Assembly: GCA_025964935.1 (NCBI GenBank)
Contig: JAOPXW010000369.1
Location: 1 to 13,375, forward strand
Direction: 5' to 3'
Origin: Friedmanniella sp.
GTDB taxonomy: Bacteria > Actinomycetota > Actinomycetes > Propionibacteriales > Propionibacteriaceae
DNA: 13,375 bases
Notes under the pieces: generated by a model
The model's input: the letters and a program-made list of their open reading frames with translations, nothing else
What the model was told of the DNA's origin: nothing
Databases searched by the model: none
Part shown: positions 6,433 through 12,612 of the stretch, piece by piece
Layout of the letters: each line of letters starts with the position of its first letter
Numbering within the stretch: position 1 is the first letter of the stretch
Position numbers and translations under genes: made by a program

Positions 6433-6461
6433 ATTCAAGACACTTAAGAGAACGTTGTCAA
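6433..6461 (-). promoter_or_regulatory. Candidate promoter of the sugar-importer operon
   Basis: On the minus strand a perfect -35 TTGACA (6456-6461) is followed after 17 nt by TTGAAT (6433-6438). The start site would lie near 6426, giving a leader of about 55 nt that contains operator 1. The -35 lies inside operator 2, so repressor binding would exclude RNA polymerase. Confidence 0.55.
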
Positions 6462-6469
6462 GACAACGT
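6448..6469. promoter_or_regulatory. Operator 2 (LacI-type) and adjoining inverted repeat
   Basis: GAGAACGTTGTC (6448-6459) differs from GACAACGTTGTC at one base. Its right half also forms a second, perfect inverted repeat with the next bases: ACGTTGTC (6452-6459), AA, GACAACGT (6462-6469). There are therefore two overlapping dyads using the same half-site. Confidence 0.65.
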
Positions 6470-6490
6470 GGCGGAACGCGGCCGAGGCGT

Positions 6491-6496
6491 TACAGT
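6491..6496 (+). promoter_or_regulatory. -10-like hexamer TACAGT for the lacI gene
   Basis: TACAGT lies 34 nt before the GTG start at 6531, with no good -35 at 16-18 nt upstream. An alternative plus-strand promoter is TTGACA (6410-6415) with TATTCA (6432-6437), spacing 16, which would overlap the importer promoter. I cannot decide between them. Confidence 0.35.
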
Positions 6497-6530
6497 CCTC
6501 GCACCAGCCAGTCGCACAGCAGGGAGCCCC

Positions 6531-7559
6531 GTGACCACACCGATGGCCAAGCCGCGGGCCACCATCCGCGACGTCGCCGCGCTCGCAGGCGTGGGCATCA
6601 AGACCGTCTCGCGGGTCATCAACGACGAGCCCAACGTCAGCCCGCAGATGCGCGACCGTGTCCAGCGGGCGGTCACCGCCCTCAACTTCAAGCCCAACCA
6701 GGGCGCCGGTGCGCTGCGCCGCGGTGACCGCAAGACCCTCACCCTCGGGCTGCTGATCGACGCCGTGGACAACCCCTTCTCCGGGGCCATCAACCGTGCC
6801 GTCGAGGAGGAGGCCATACGGCGCGACACCGCCGTGTTCGCGGCCAGCTCCGACGACGACCCCGAGCGCGAGCGAGTCCTCGTGGAGGCCTTCACCCGGC
6901 GTCGGGTGGACGGGCTGATTCTCACCACGATCCTGCCTGACCACGGCTATCTGCAGGCCGAGCGGGAGCAGGGCACGCCCATCGTCTTCGTCGACCGGCC
7001 GGCGGTGGGACTCCTGGCCGACGCAGTGTTGACCGACAACTACGAGTCCTCCGTGACCGCCGTCCGGCACCTGGTCGAGCACGGACACCGCCGCATCGCC
7101 CACCTGGGCGACGAGCTCACGATCTCCACCGCGCGCGACCGCCGCCGGGGCTTCCTGGACGCTGTCCGTGGCGCCGGGCTGACCGACCGCCTGGAGCCGA
7201 TCGACGGGCTGCGCTCCGAACATGAGGCCTACCTTGCCGTACGCCGGCTGCTGACGCAGGAGAACGCGCCGACCGCGCTGTTCGCGGCCCAGAACATGGT
7301 CACCCTGGGCGCGATCCGGGCCCTGCACGAGCTGGGCCTGCAGCACCAGGTGGCACTGGTCGGCTTCGATGACCTGCTGCTCGCCGACATGCTGGACCCC
7401 GCCATCACGGTGATGGCCCAAGACCCCTGGCAGATCGGGACCGTCGCCGCCCAGCTCATCTTCGCCCGGCTGGACGGAACCGCCGGTCCCGAGACCACCT
7501 ACGTCGTCCCGACCCGGCTGATCGTCCGGGGCTCGGGGGAGATCCGGCCGCCGACCTGA
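6531..7559 (+). CDS. LacI/GalR-family transcriptional repressor of the sugar importer
   Basis: A 342-residue regulator with an N-terminal helix-turn-helix, ATIRDVAALAGVGIKTVSRV (10-29), a hinge segment (KPNQGAGALRR, 54-64) that inserts in the minor groove, and a periplasmic-binding-protein-like effector domain from about residue 70 (TLGLLIDAVDNPFSG ... VDGLILTT ... IVFVDRP ... HRRIAHLGD ... ALVGFDDLLLADMLDPAITVM). It binds DNA as a dimer and normally releases it on binding a sugar. Position, divergent from the importer with operators between, makes importer control and autoregulation the likely role. The start is GTG at 6531 with GGGAG (6522-6526) 4 nt upstream; the in-frame ATG at 6543 is too far from any ribosome site. 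The sugar effector is unknown. Confidence 0.94.
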   Translation: MTTPMAKPRATIRDVAALAGVGIKTVSRVINDEPNVSPQMRDRVQRAVTALNFKPNQGAGALRRGDRKTLTLGLLIDAVDNPFSGAINRAVEEEAIRRDTAVFAASSDDDPERERVLVEAFTRRRVDGLILTTILPDHGYLQAEREQGTPIVFVDRPAVGLLADAVLTDNYESSVTAVRHLVEHGHRRIAHLGDELTISTARDRRRGFLDAVRGAGLTDRLEPIDGLRSEHEAYLAVRRLLTQENAPTALFAAQNMVTLGAIRALHELGLQHQVALVGFDDLLLADMLDPAITVMAQDPWQIGTVAAQLIFARLDGTAGPETTYVVPTRLIVRGSGEIRPPT

Positions 7560-7574
7560 GCGTCCCGACCCGGT

Positions 7575-7598
7575 CCGACCGGCGTCCCAGCTGGTCGG
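7575..7598 (+). terminator. Candidate terminator hairpin after lacI
   Basis: CCGACC (7575-7580) pairs with GGTCGG (7593-7598) around a 12-nt loop, starting 15 nt after the lacI stop. The stem is only 6 bp and has no U-tract, so it is a modest candidate. Confidence 0.4.
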
Positions 7599-7612
7599 CT
7601 CCCCCGATCATG

Positions 7613-7624
7613 GACACCGTTGTC
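7613..7624. promoter_or_regulatory. Operator 3: GACACCGTTGTC, exact reverse complement of operator 1
   Basis: All 12 bases are identical to operator 1 (6412-6423) read on the other strand. It is centred 1,201 bp from operator 1 and 54 nt after the lacI stop, in non-coding DNA. It could be an auxiliary site for looping by a tetrameric repressor, or it could control something nearby. Confidence 0.55.
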
Positions 7625-7800
7625 AGGGCGGCAGCCCGAACTGACCTGGCCGTCCGTGTCGGGGGTCGCAACGCTCACCGGAATCTCAGGTTCGCCCGGG
7701 GGTGAGGGTCGGCCCCGTCACCGGCTGCGGGAGGGCCGAGCCACCCCCCTCGACCCCGGCCCAACGGGATCACCCGGAGGCAGCCGTGGGGTCCGCGGGT

Positions 7801-7806
7801 TAGCGT
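7801..7806 (+). promoter_or_regulatory. -10 hexamer TAGCGT for larEBC (leaderless)
   Basis: TAGCGT ends 6 nt before the larE ATG at 7813, the same geometry as at the TetR gene. No Shine-Dalgarno precedes the ATG, which supports leaderless translation. Confidence 0.6.
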
Positions 7807-7812
7807 GACCCC

Positions 7813-8724
7813 ATGACCGTCACCACCGCAGCGGCACCGGCGTGGACCGCGCCTGAGGCCACCGCCGCGCTCCTCCGCCGCCTGACCGGCGTCAGCCGTC
7901 TCGGCGTCGCCTTCTCCGGCGGGGTCGACTCCGCCCTCCTGCTCGCCCTCGCCGCCAGCGCCCTGGGCCGGGACCAGGTGGTGGCCCTGCTCGGGGTCTC
8001 CCCCAGCCTGGCCGTCGACGAGCGGCAGGCGGCGCACGAGGTGGCCGCCCAGATCGGCGTCCGGCTGGTCGAGGTCGAGACGTACGAGGCCGAGCGGGCG
8101 GCGTACCAGGCCAACGGCCCCGACCGCTGCTTCCACTGCAAGGACGAGCTCTTCACCCGGATCGACGACGAGGTCGTCGCCACGCACGGGCTGGACGCGG
8201 TCGCGTACGGCGAGAACGCCGACGACGCCGTCCGGCCCGACCGGCCCGGCTCGGCGGCCGCGACCCGGCACGCGGTGCTCAGGCCGCTGGCCGACCTGGG
8301 TCTGACCAAGGCCGACGTCCGACACCTCGCCCGCGACCTGGGGCTGTCGGTGGCGGACAAGCCCGCGGCCCCGTGCCTGGCGTCCCGGATCCCCCACCAC
8401 TCCGAGGTCACCCCGGCCAAGCTCGCCCAGATCGACCAGGCCGAGAGTGCGCTGCGCCGGCTCGGGTTCGCCGACCTGCGGCTGCGGCACCACGACCAGG
8501 TCGCGCGGATCGAGCTGCCCGAGGCCGACCTGGTGCGGGCCGTGACCTCGCCGCTGCGCGAGCAGGTGCTCGCGGCCGTCCGGGCGGCCGGGTTCACCTT
8601 CGTCGCCCTGGACCTGGCCGGGATCCAGTCCGGAGCCTTCACCCTGCCCCTGCTCACGATCGGCCGCGGTCCCGGTGTCCCGGGTCCGACGGCGGAACGG
8701 CCGCACGAGTCGCACCGTGGCTGA
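7813..8724 (+). CDS. larE: LarE, pyridinium-3,5-bisthiocarboxylic acid mononucleotide synthase (sulfur insertion for the NPN cofactor)
   Basis: A 303-residue PP-loop ATPase/sulfur transferase. LarE activates the two carboxylates of the LarB product by adenylylation and replaces them with thiocarboxylates, using cysteine sulfur (sacrificial in the Lactobacillus enzyme). Visible: the ATP PP-loop SGGVDSALL (35-43), PDRCFHCKDELF (103-114), YGENADDAVRPDRPG (132-146), KPAAPCLASRIP (183-194) with Cys188 at the place of the sacrificial cysteine, and the C-terminal FVALDLAGIQSGAF. The protein has exactly three cysteines, Cys106-x2-Cys109 and Cys188, the pattern I associate with LarE forms that carry an iron-sulfur cluster. 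It is the first gene of larEBC. The ATG at 7813 is supported by the adjacent -10 box. The last 8 nt overlap larB. Confidence 0.95.
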   Translation: MTVTTAAAPAWTAPEATAALLRRLTGVSRLGVAFSGGVDSALLLALAASALGRDQVVALLGVSPSLAVDERQAAHEVAAQIGVRLVEVETYEAERAAYQANGPDRCFHCKDELFTRIDDEVVATHGLDAVAYGENADDAVRPDRPGSAAATRHAVLRPLADLGLTKADVRHLARDLGLSVADKPAAPCLASRIPHHSEVTPAKLAQIDQAESALRRLGFADLRLRHHDQVARIELPEADLVRAVTSPLREQVLAAVRAAGFTFVALDLAGIQSGAFTLPLLTIGRGPGVPGPTAERPHESHRG

Positions 8725-9454
8725 GCCGCGCACCGCGTCGGCCGACGGCGCCCACCCGAGCCCGGCGTCGGGCGACGGCACCCAGCCGCTCGACCCCCTC
8801 GACGGCATCGCCCACCTCGACCTGAGCCGGGCCCGGCGGCGGGGCTACCCGGAGGCGGTCTACTGCGCGGGCAAGACCGCGGAGCAGGTCGGGCTGATCG
8901 CGGCCCGGCTTCGCGACAGCGACGGTGTGGCGCTGTTCACCCGGGCCGGCCCCGAGCACGCGGCGGCGGTGCTCGCCGAGCTGCCGGACGCGGCCCACCA
9001 CCGCGGCGCCGGACTGCTCGCCTGGCCCGCAGCCCCGCCGGCCAGCAGCGGCGGGCTGGTCCTGGTGCTGGCGGCCGGCACCTCCGACCTGCCCGTGGCC
9101 ACCGAGGCCCAGCTGACGGCCAGCTACCTGGGCCGGGCCACCGAGCTGGTGGTGGACGTCGGGGTCGCCGGTCTGCACCGCATCCTCGGTCAGCTGGACC
9201 GGCTCCGCCGGGCCCGGGTGATCGTGGTCGCCGCGGGCATGGACGGTGCCCTGCCCAGTGTCGTGGCCGGACTGGTCAGCGTTCCCGTCGTCGCCCTGCC
9301 CACCTCGGTGGGCTACGGCGCCTCCTTCGGCGGGATCGCCGCCCTGCTGGCCATGCTCAACGCGTGTGCCCCCGGGGTCGCCGTGGTCAACATCGACAAC
9401 GGGTACGGCGCCGGCCACCTGGCCGCGCAGATCGCCGGCGGAGACCCGGCGTGA
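8717..9454 (+). CDS. larB: LarB, pyridinium-3,5-biscarboxylic acid mononucleotide synthase
   Basis: A 245-residue protein. LarB carboxylates nicotinic acid adenine dinucleotide at C5 and cleaves its phosphoanhydride, giving the precursor that LarE sulfurates. The N-terminal part includes IAHLDLSRARRRGYPEAVYC (31-50) and KTAEQV. The C-terminal half is PurE-like: VLVLAAGTSDLPVATEA, VVAAGMDGALPSVVAGLV, PTSVGYGASFGG and MLNACAPGVAVVNIDNGYGAG, where the Cys near residue 217 matches the cysteine that forms the adduct with the substrate. The GTG at 8717 gives a normal family length and an 8-nt overlap with larE. An earlier in-frame GTG at 8675 would overlap more and has no better ribosome site, so the start is slightly uncertain. 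It overlaps larC by 4 nt (GTGA). Confidence 0.93.
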   Translation: MAEPRTASADGAHPSPASGDGTQPLDPLDGIAHLDLSRARRRGYPEAVYCAGKTAEQVGLIAARLRDSDGVALFTRAGPEHAAAVLAELPDAAHHRGAGLLAWPAAPPASSGGLVLVLAAGTSDLPVATEAQLTASYLGRATELVVDVGVAGLHRILGQLDRLRRARVIVVAAGMDGALPSVVAGLVSVPVVALPTSVGYGASFGGIAALLAMLNACAPGVAVVNIDNGYGAGHLAAQIAGGDPA

Positions 9455-10683
9455 CCGCGGATCGGCACGTCTGGGTCGACGCGTCCGCCGGCGTCGCCGG
9501 CGACATGCTGCTCGGGGCCCTGGTCGACGCCGGAGCGCCGGTGGCCGCGGTCCAGGCGCACGTCGACGCCGTCATCCCCGGGTCGGTCCGGCTCCGGCTG
9601 AGCGAGGTGCTGCGCGCCGGCCAGCGCGCCGCCCACGTCGACGTGGACGTCCTCACCGACGACCTGCCGCACCGGACCTGGGCCACCATCCGCGAGCGGC
9701 TGACCGACGCCGACCTGCCCGAACCCGTACGCCGCCGCGCCCTGGCCGCCTTCGGTCGGCTGGCCACGGCCGAGGCCCGGGTGCACGGGGTGGACGAGGA
9801 GACCGTGCACTTCCACGAGGTCGGGGCGCTGGACTCGATCGCCGACGTGGTGGGGGTCTGCTCGGCGCTGCACCTGCTGGACGTGGCCACCCTGAGCGCC
9901 GGACCGGTCGCCCTCGGGTCGGGCCGGATCCGGGCCGCGCACGGGGACATCGGGGTGCCGGTGCCCGCCGTGGTCGAGCTCTCCACCGGCTGGGCGGTGG
10001 TGGCCGGCGGAGCCGGGGAGCTGACCACCCCCACCGGGATGGCCCTGCTCGCCGCGCTGGCCGAGCGCGGCGAGGACCTGCCGGCCATGACCCTGCTGGC
10101 CAGCGGGTCCGGGGCCGGCACCAAGGACACCCCGGGCCGACCCAACGTCACGCGCGTGCTGCTGGGGCGGCCGGCCGGGGCGGCCGGTGGCGGCCCCGGT
10201 GAGGCCGCCGTCGTCCTCGAGGCCAACGTCGACGACTTCGACCCGCGGCTGTGGCCGGGGGTGCTGACCGCACTTGTCGCGGCGGGTGCGGCCGACGCCT
10301 GGCTGACCCCGATCGTGATGAAGAAGGGCCGGCCGGCCCACACCCTGTCGGTCCTGGCCCGACCCGAGAGCGCCGGGTCGCTGCGCGCGCTGGTCCTGCG
10401 GCTGACCAGCACCATCGGCGTCCGGGAGACCACCGTGGCCAAGTCCTCGCTGCCGCGGGGCTGGGTGGACGTCGAGCTGCCGGAGGGGCCGGTGCCGGTC
10501 AAGATCGCCCACGCCGAGGGCGTCGTCTGGCAGGCCACCCCCGAGTTCGACGCGGTGGAGGCACTGGCGGCGTCCTCGGGCCGCCCGGTGCGCGACCTGC
10601 TCGAGGCGGCCGCCCGGGCCGCCGGGAGCGCCGGGTGGGTGACCGGAGCCCCGGTCCCGCCGCACCTGCGCGGACACGCCTGA
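9451..10683 (+). CDS. larC: LarC, CTP-dependent nickel insertion protein (pyridinium-3,5-bisthiocarboxylic acid mononucleotide nickel chelatase)
   Basis: A 410-residue protein. LarC inserts nickel into the LarE product using CTP, completing the nickel-pincer nucleotide. N-terminal signature WVDASAGVAGDMLLGALVDAG (8-28), central HFHEVGALDSIADVVG (120-135), GPVALGSGRI (151-160), and the C-terminal domain from about 252 (AAVVLEANVDDFDPRLWPG, then VMKKGRPAHTLSVL at 289-302, in the nucleotide-binding part). In Lactobacillus the two halves are separate frames joined by ribosomal frameshifting; here they are one uninterrupted frame. The GTG at 9451 overlaps the larB stop by 4 nt, and GGAG (9440-9443) lies 7 nt upstream. 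It is the last gene of larEBC, followed by a hairpin at 10693-10714. Confidence 0.95.
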   Translation: MTADRHVWVDASAGVAGDMLLGALVDAGAPVAAVQAHVDAVIPGSVRLRLSEVLRAGQRAAHVDVDVLTDDLPHRTWATIRERLTDADLPEPVRRRALAAFGRLATAEARVHGVDEETVHFHEVGALDSIADVVGVCSALHLLDVATLSAGPVALGSGRIRAAHGDIGVPVPAVVELSTGWAVVAGGAGELTTPTGMALLAALAERGEDLPAMTLLASGSGAGTKDTPGRPNVTRVLLGRPAGAAGGGPGEAAVVLEANVDDFDPRLWPGVLTALVAAGAADAWLTPIVMKKGRPAHTLSVLARPESAGSLRALVLRLTSTIGVRETTVAKSSLPRGWVDVELPEGPVPVKIAHAEGVVWQATPEFDAVEALAASSGRPVRDLLEAAARAAGSAGWVTGAPVPPHLRGHA

Positions 10684-10692
10684 ACCACGGCG

Positions 10693-10714
10693 GGTGCCGG
10701 CCGGAGCCGGTGCT
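10693..10714 (+). terminator. Terminator hairpin of larEBC
   Basis: GGTGCCGGC (10693-10701) pairs with GCCGGTGCT (10706-10714) around a CGGA tetraloop, 9 nt after the larC stop. Three pairs are G-U on the plus strand and would be mismatches on the other strand, consistent with function in the lar transcript. It sits just upstream of the telA promoter. Confidence 0.65.
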
Positions 10715-10730
10715 GAACCGCTCGACCGAG

Positions 10731-10736
10731 TACATT
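10731..10736 (+). promoter_or_regulatory. -10-like hexamer TACATT for the telA operon
   Basis: TACATT matches TANNNT and lies 45 nt before the telA ATG, so unlike its neighbours this gene has a leader with a Shine-Dalgarno (GAGAGGA, 10769-10775). No good -35 is seen. Confidence 0.45.
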
Positions 10737-10781
10737 GACCGGGGTCGGCCGCCGACCGGGCGGGTGTCGAGAGGAACTCTG

Positions 10782-12029
10782 ATGAGCGACCCCACGTCGT
10801 CCGCCGCGCCCCTGCCGCTGGCTCCGCCCGAGACGAGCGCCCTCACCCTGACCGCCCCCGCGGCCCCGGCTCCCGTGGTCGCCACGCAGGCGCCCGTGAT
10901 GGCCCCGCAGGTGGACCCTGCGGCGATCCCGGCGCTGGACGCCCGGGTGGACGGCTACCTCACCAGCCTGCTGGCCACCCAGACCCGCTCCCCCGCCTTC
11001 GCCGCCCAGGCCGACGGCGTCCGCACCATGGGCGACGCCGACATCCGGCGGGCCGCCGAGTCCTCCAACCGGCTCCTCCAGACCCCCGTCCGCGCGCTCA
11101 AGGAGGGCGGTCTGGCCCAGGGGTCCAAGGTGGGCCAGACACTGCTCGACCTGCGCCGTACGGTGGAGGACCTGGACCCGAGCCAGGCCACCGGCAGCCG
11201 CAAGCTGTTCGGGATGATCCCCTTCGGCGACAAGGTGGTCGACTACTTCCGCAAGTACTCCGACGCCCAGACCCACCTGGACGCCATCCTGCACAGCCTG
11301 CGGAGCGGGCAGGACGAGCTCACCCGCGACAACGTGGCTCTGACCATGGAGAAGCAGAACCTGTGGACGGCGATGGGCCAGCTCAACGCCTACATCTACG
11401 TGGCCGAGCGGCTGGACGCCCGGTTGGCGGCCAGCATCGCCACCCTGGAGCTGTCCGACCCCGAGCGGGCCAAGGCGCTGAGCCAGGACGTGCTCTTCTA
11501 CGTCCGCCAGAAGCACCAGGACCTGCTGACCCAGCTCGCCGTCTCGATCCAGAGCTACCTGGCCATCGACATCATCATCAAGAACAACATCGAGCTGATC
11601 AAGGGGGTCGACCGCGCCTCGACCACCACGGTCTCGGCCCTGCGGACGGCCGTCGTCGTGGCCCAGGCCCTGGGCAACCAGCGCCTCGTCCTGGACCAGA
11701 TCACGGCGCTCAACACCACCACCTCGAACCTGATCGAGGGCACCTCCCAGATGCTGCGCGACAACTCGGCCAAGATCCAGCAGCAGGCCGCCTCGGCCAC
11801 CGTGGGACTCCCCCAGCTGCAGGCCGCGTTCGCCAACATCTACGCGACCATGGACTCGATCGACGCCTTCAAGCTGCAGGCCCTGGACACCATGGCCACC
11901 ACCATCGGCACCCTGGAGTCCGAGGTGGTCAAGTCCCGCGACTACCTCGACCGGGTCTCCCGGCAGGACCAGCAGCTGGGCAGCGGTCAGCTCGACCTGG
12001 ACCCGGGTGCGCCCGGTGCGCTCCGCTGA
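10782..12029 (+). CDS. telA: TelA/KlaA family protein (toxic anion resistance)
   Basis: A 415-residue cytoplasmic, almost wholly helical protein of the TelA family (PF05816), named for plasmid tellurite-resistance genes and found in Ter-type stress gene clusters. Residues 1-45 are an Ala/Pro-rich, probably disordered tail. The family core begins near residue 50; diagnostic stretches are LFGMIPFGDKVVDYFRKYSD (142-161), THLDAILHSLRSGQDELTRDN (164-184), LWTAMGQLNAYIYVAERLDA (194-213) and the Ser/Thr/Gln-rich helices from 255 to 395 (IQSYLAIDIIIKNNIELIKGVD and on). The biochemical role of the family is not settled. ATG at 10782 with GAGAGGA 6 nt upstream. It heads a run of overlapping genes (next gene overlaps by up to 23 nt), so it probably works with the small protein and the AAA+ ATPase that follow. 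Confidence 0.93.
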   Translation: MSDPTSSAAPLPLAPPETSALTLTAPAAPAPVVATQAPVMAPQVDPAAIPALDARVDGYLTSLLATQTRSPAFAAQADGVRTMGDADIRRAAESSNRLLQTPVRALKEGGLAQGSKVGQTLLDLRRTVEDLDPSQATGSRKLFGMIPFGDKVVDYFRKYSDAQTHLDAILHSLRSGQDELTRDNVALTMEKQNLWTAMGQLNAYIYVAERLDARLAASIATLELSDPERAKALSQDVLFYVRQKHQDLLTQLAVSIQSYLAIDIIIKNNIELIKGVDRASTTTVSALRTAVVVAQALGNQRLVLDQITALNTTTSNLIEGTSQMLRDNSAKIQQQAASATVGLPQLQAAFANIYATMDSIDAFKLQALDTMATTIGTLESEVVKSRDYLDRVSRQDQQLGSGQLDLDPGAPGALR

Positions 12030-12612
12030 CGCCGGGGCGGGCACCCACCGGGCGGCTGCCGTGGGGCTGAGGCAGTGGTGGACCCGCTTCGCCGGCGCCC
12101 CCGTCGACCCGCCGCCGGCCACCCCCATCCCCGCGGTGCCCACCGAGGCCGACCTGCTCGCCGCCCTGGACCAGGTGGAGGCCTCCGTGGCCGGGGGCAG
12201 CGTGCCGGGGCTGGTCGCTGCCCGCGTCCGCCGGGTCACCGGCACCGTCCGGCAGACCGTCCCCCGGCTGCGCAACCTGGGGCTGGGCAGCCCCGAGGCG
12301 TACTCGGTCATCGCCACGGCCACCGACTACCTGCCCGAGGCCCTGGCGGGCTACACCCGGCTGCCGCGCCAGTGGGCCGACAGCCGGCCCGTCGAGGGCG
12401 GCAAGACCTCGCTGATGCTCCTGGTCGACCAGCTCGACCTGCTGGGGGCGACGATGGAGGAGGTTCTCGACGCCGTCGTCCGGGTCGACGCCGACGCGCT
12501 GATCGCGCACGGGCGGTTCCTGCAGGCCCGGTTCGGCCCCGCCGCCCGCGGGGGCCACCTGGACCTGGGCTCGCCCGAGCCGGGTACCGCCGGACCGTTG
12601 GACCTGCCGTGA
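12007..12612 (+). CDS. Small helical protein between telA and the AAA+ ATPase gene, possibly XpaC-like
   Basis: A protein of about 201 residues that I do not recognise with certainty. After a basic/Ala-rich start and a Pro-rich stretch (PPPATPIPAVPT) it is predicted to be helical: ADLLAALDQVEASVAGGSVPGLVAARVRRVTGTVRQTVPRL in segments, then EAYSVIATATDYLPEALAGY (99-118) and MLLVDQLDLLGATMEEVLDAVVRVDADALIAHGRFLQARF. The TDYLPEALAGY segment resembles the YLPET-type motif of XpaC-family proteins, which often neighbour telA; this is a weak, memory-based link. The start is uncertain: GTG at 12007 or 12016 would overlap telA, and GTG at 12061 would leave a 31-nt gap; none has a clear ribosome site. 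The stop overlaps the next start as GTGA. Confidence 0.8.
   Translation: MRPVRSADAGAGTHRAAAVGLRQWWTRFAGAPVDPPPATPIPAVPTEADLLAALDQVEASVAGGSVPGLVAARVRRVTGTVRQTVPRLRNLGLGSPEAYSVIATATDYLPEALAGYTRLPRQWADSRPVEGGKTSLMLLVDQLDLLGATMEEVLDAVVRVDADALIAHGRFLQARFGPAARGGHLDLGSPEPGTAGPLDLP

Noticed and set aside
7671..7710. Glycine-riboswitch-like wording (GGAATCTCAGG followed by CCCGGGGG and GGTGAG) before larE
   Set aside because: The GGAGAG start and the full CTCTCAGG core of the aptamer are missing, and larE appears to be leaderless from 7801, so no transcript would carry the element into the gene.
7620..7808. A 62-codon plus-strand open frame between lacI and larE
   Set aside because: It has no ribosome site, an arbitrary Gly/Pro/Arg-rich translation, and it overlaps operator 3 and the larE promoter.
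9451..10683. A frameshift or split in larC as in Lactobacillus larC1/larC2
   Set aside because: The frame is continuous from the N-terminal to the C-terminal domain, so no recoding is needed.
9387..12323. A 978-codon open frame on the minus strand across larB, larC, telA and the small gene
   Set aside because: It is a by-product of GC-rich antisense codon structure. Its translation is low-complexity and matches no family, while the plus-strand genes have clear motifs and overlaps.
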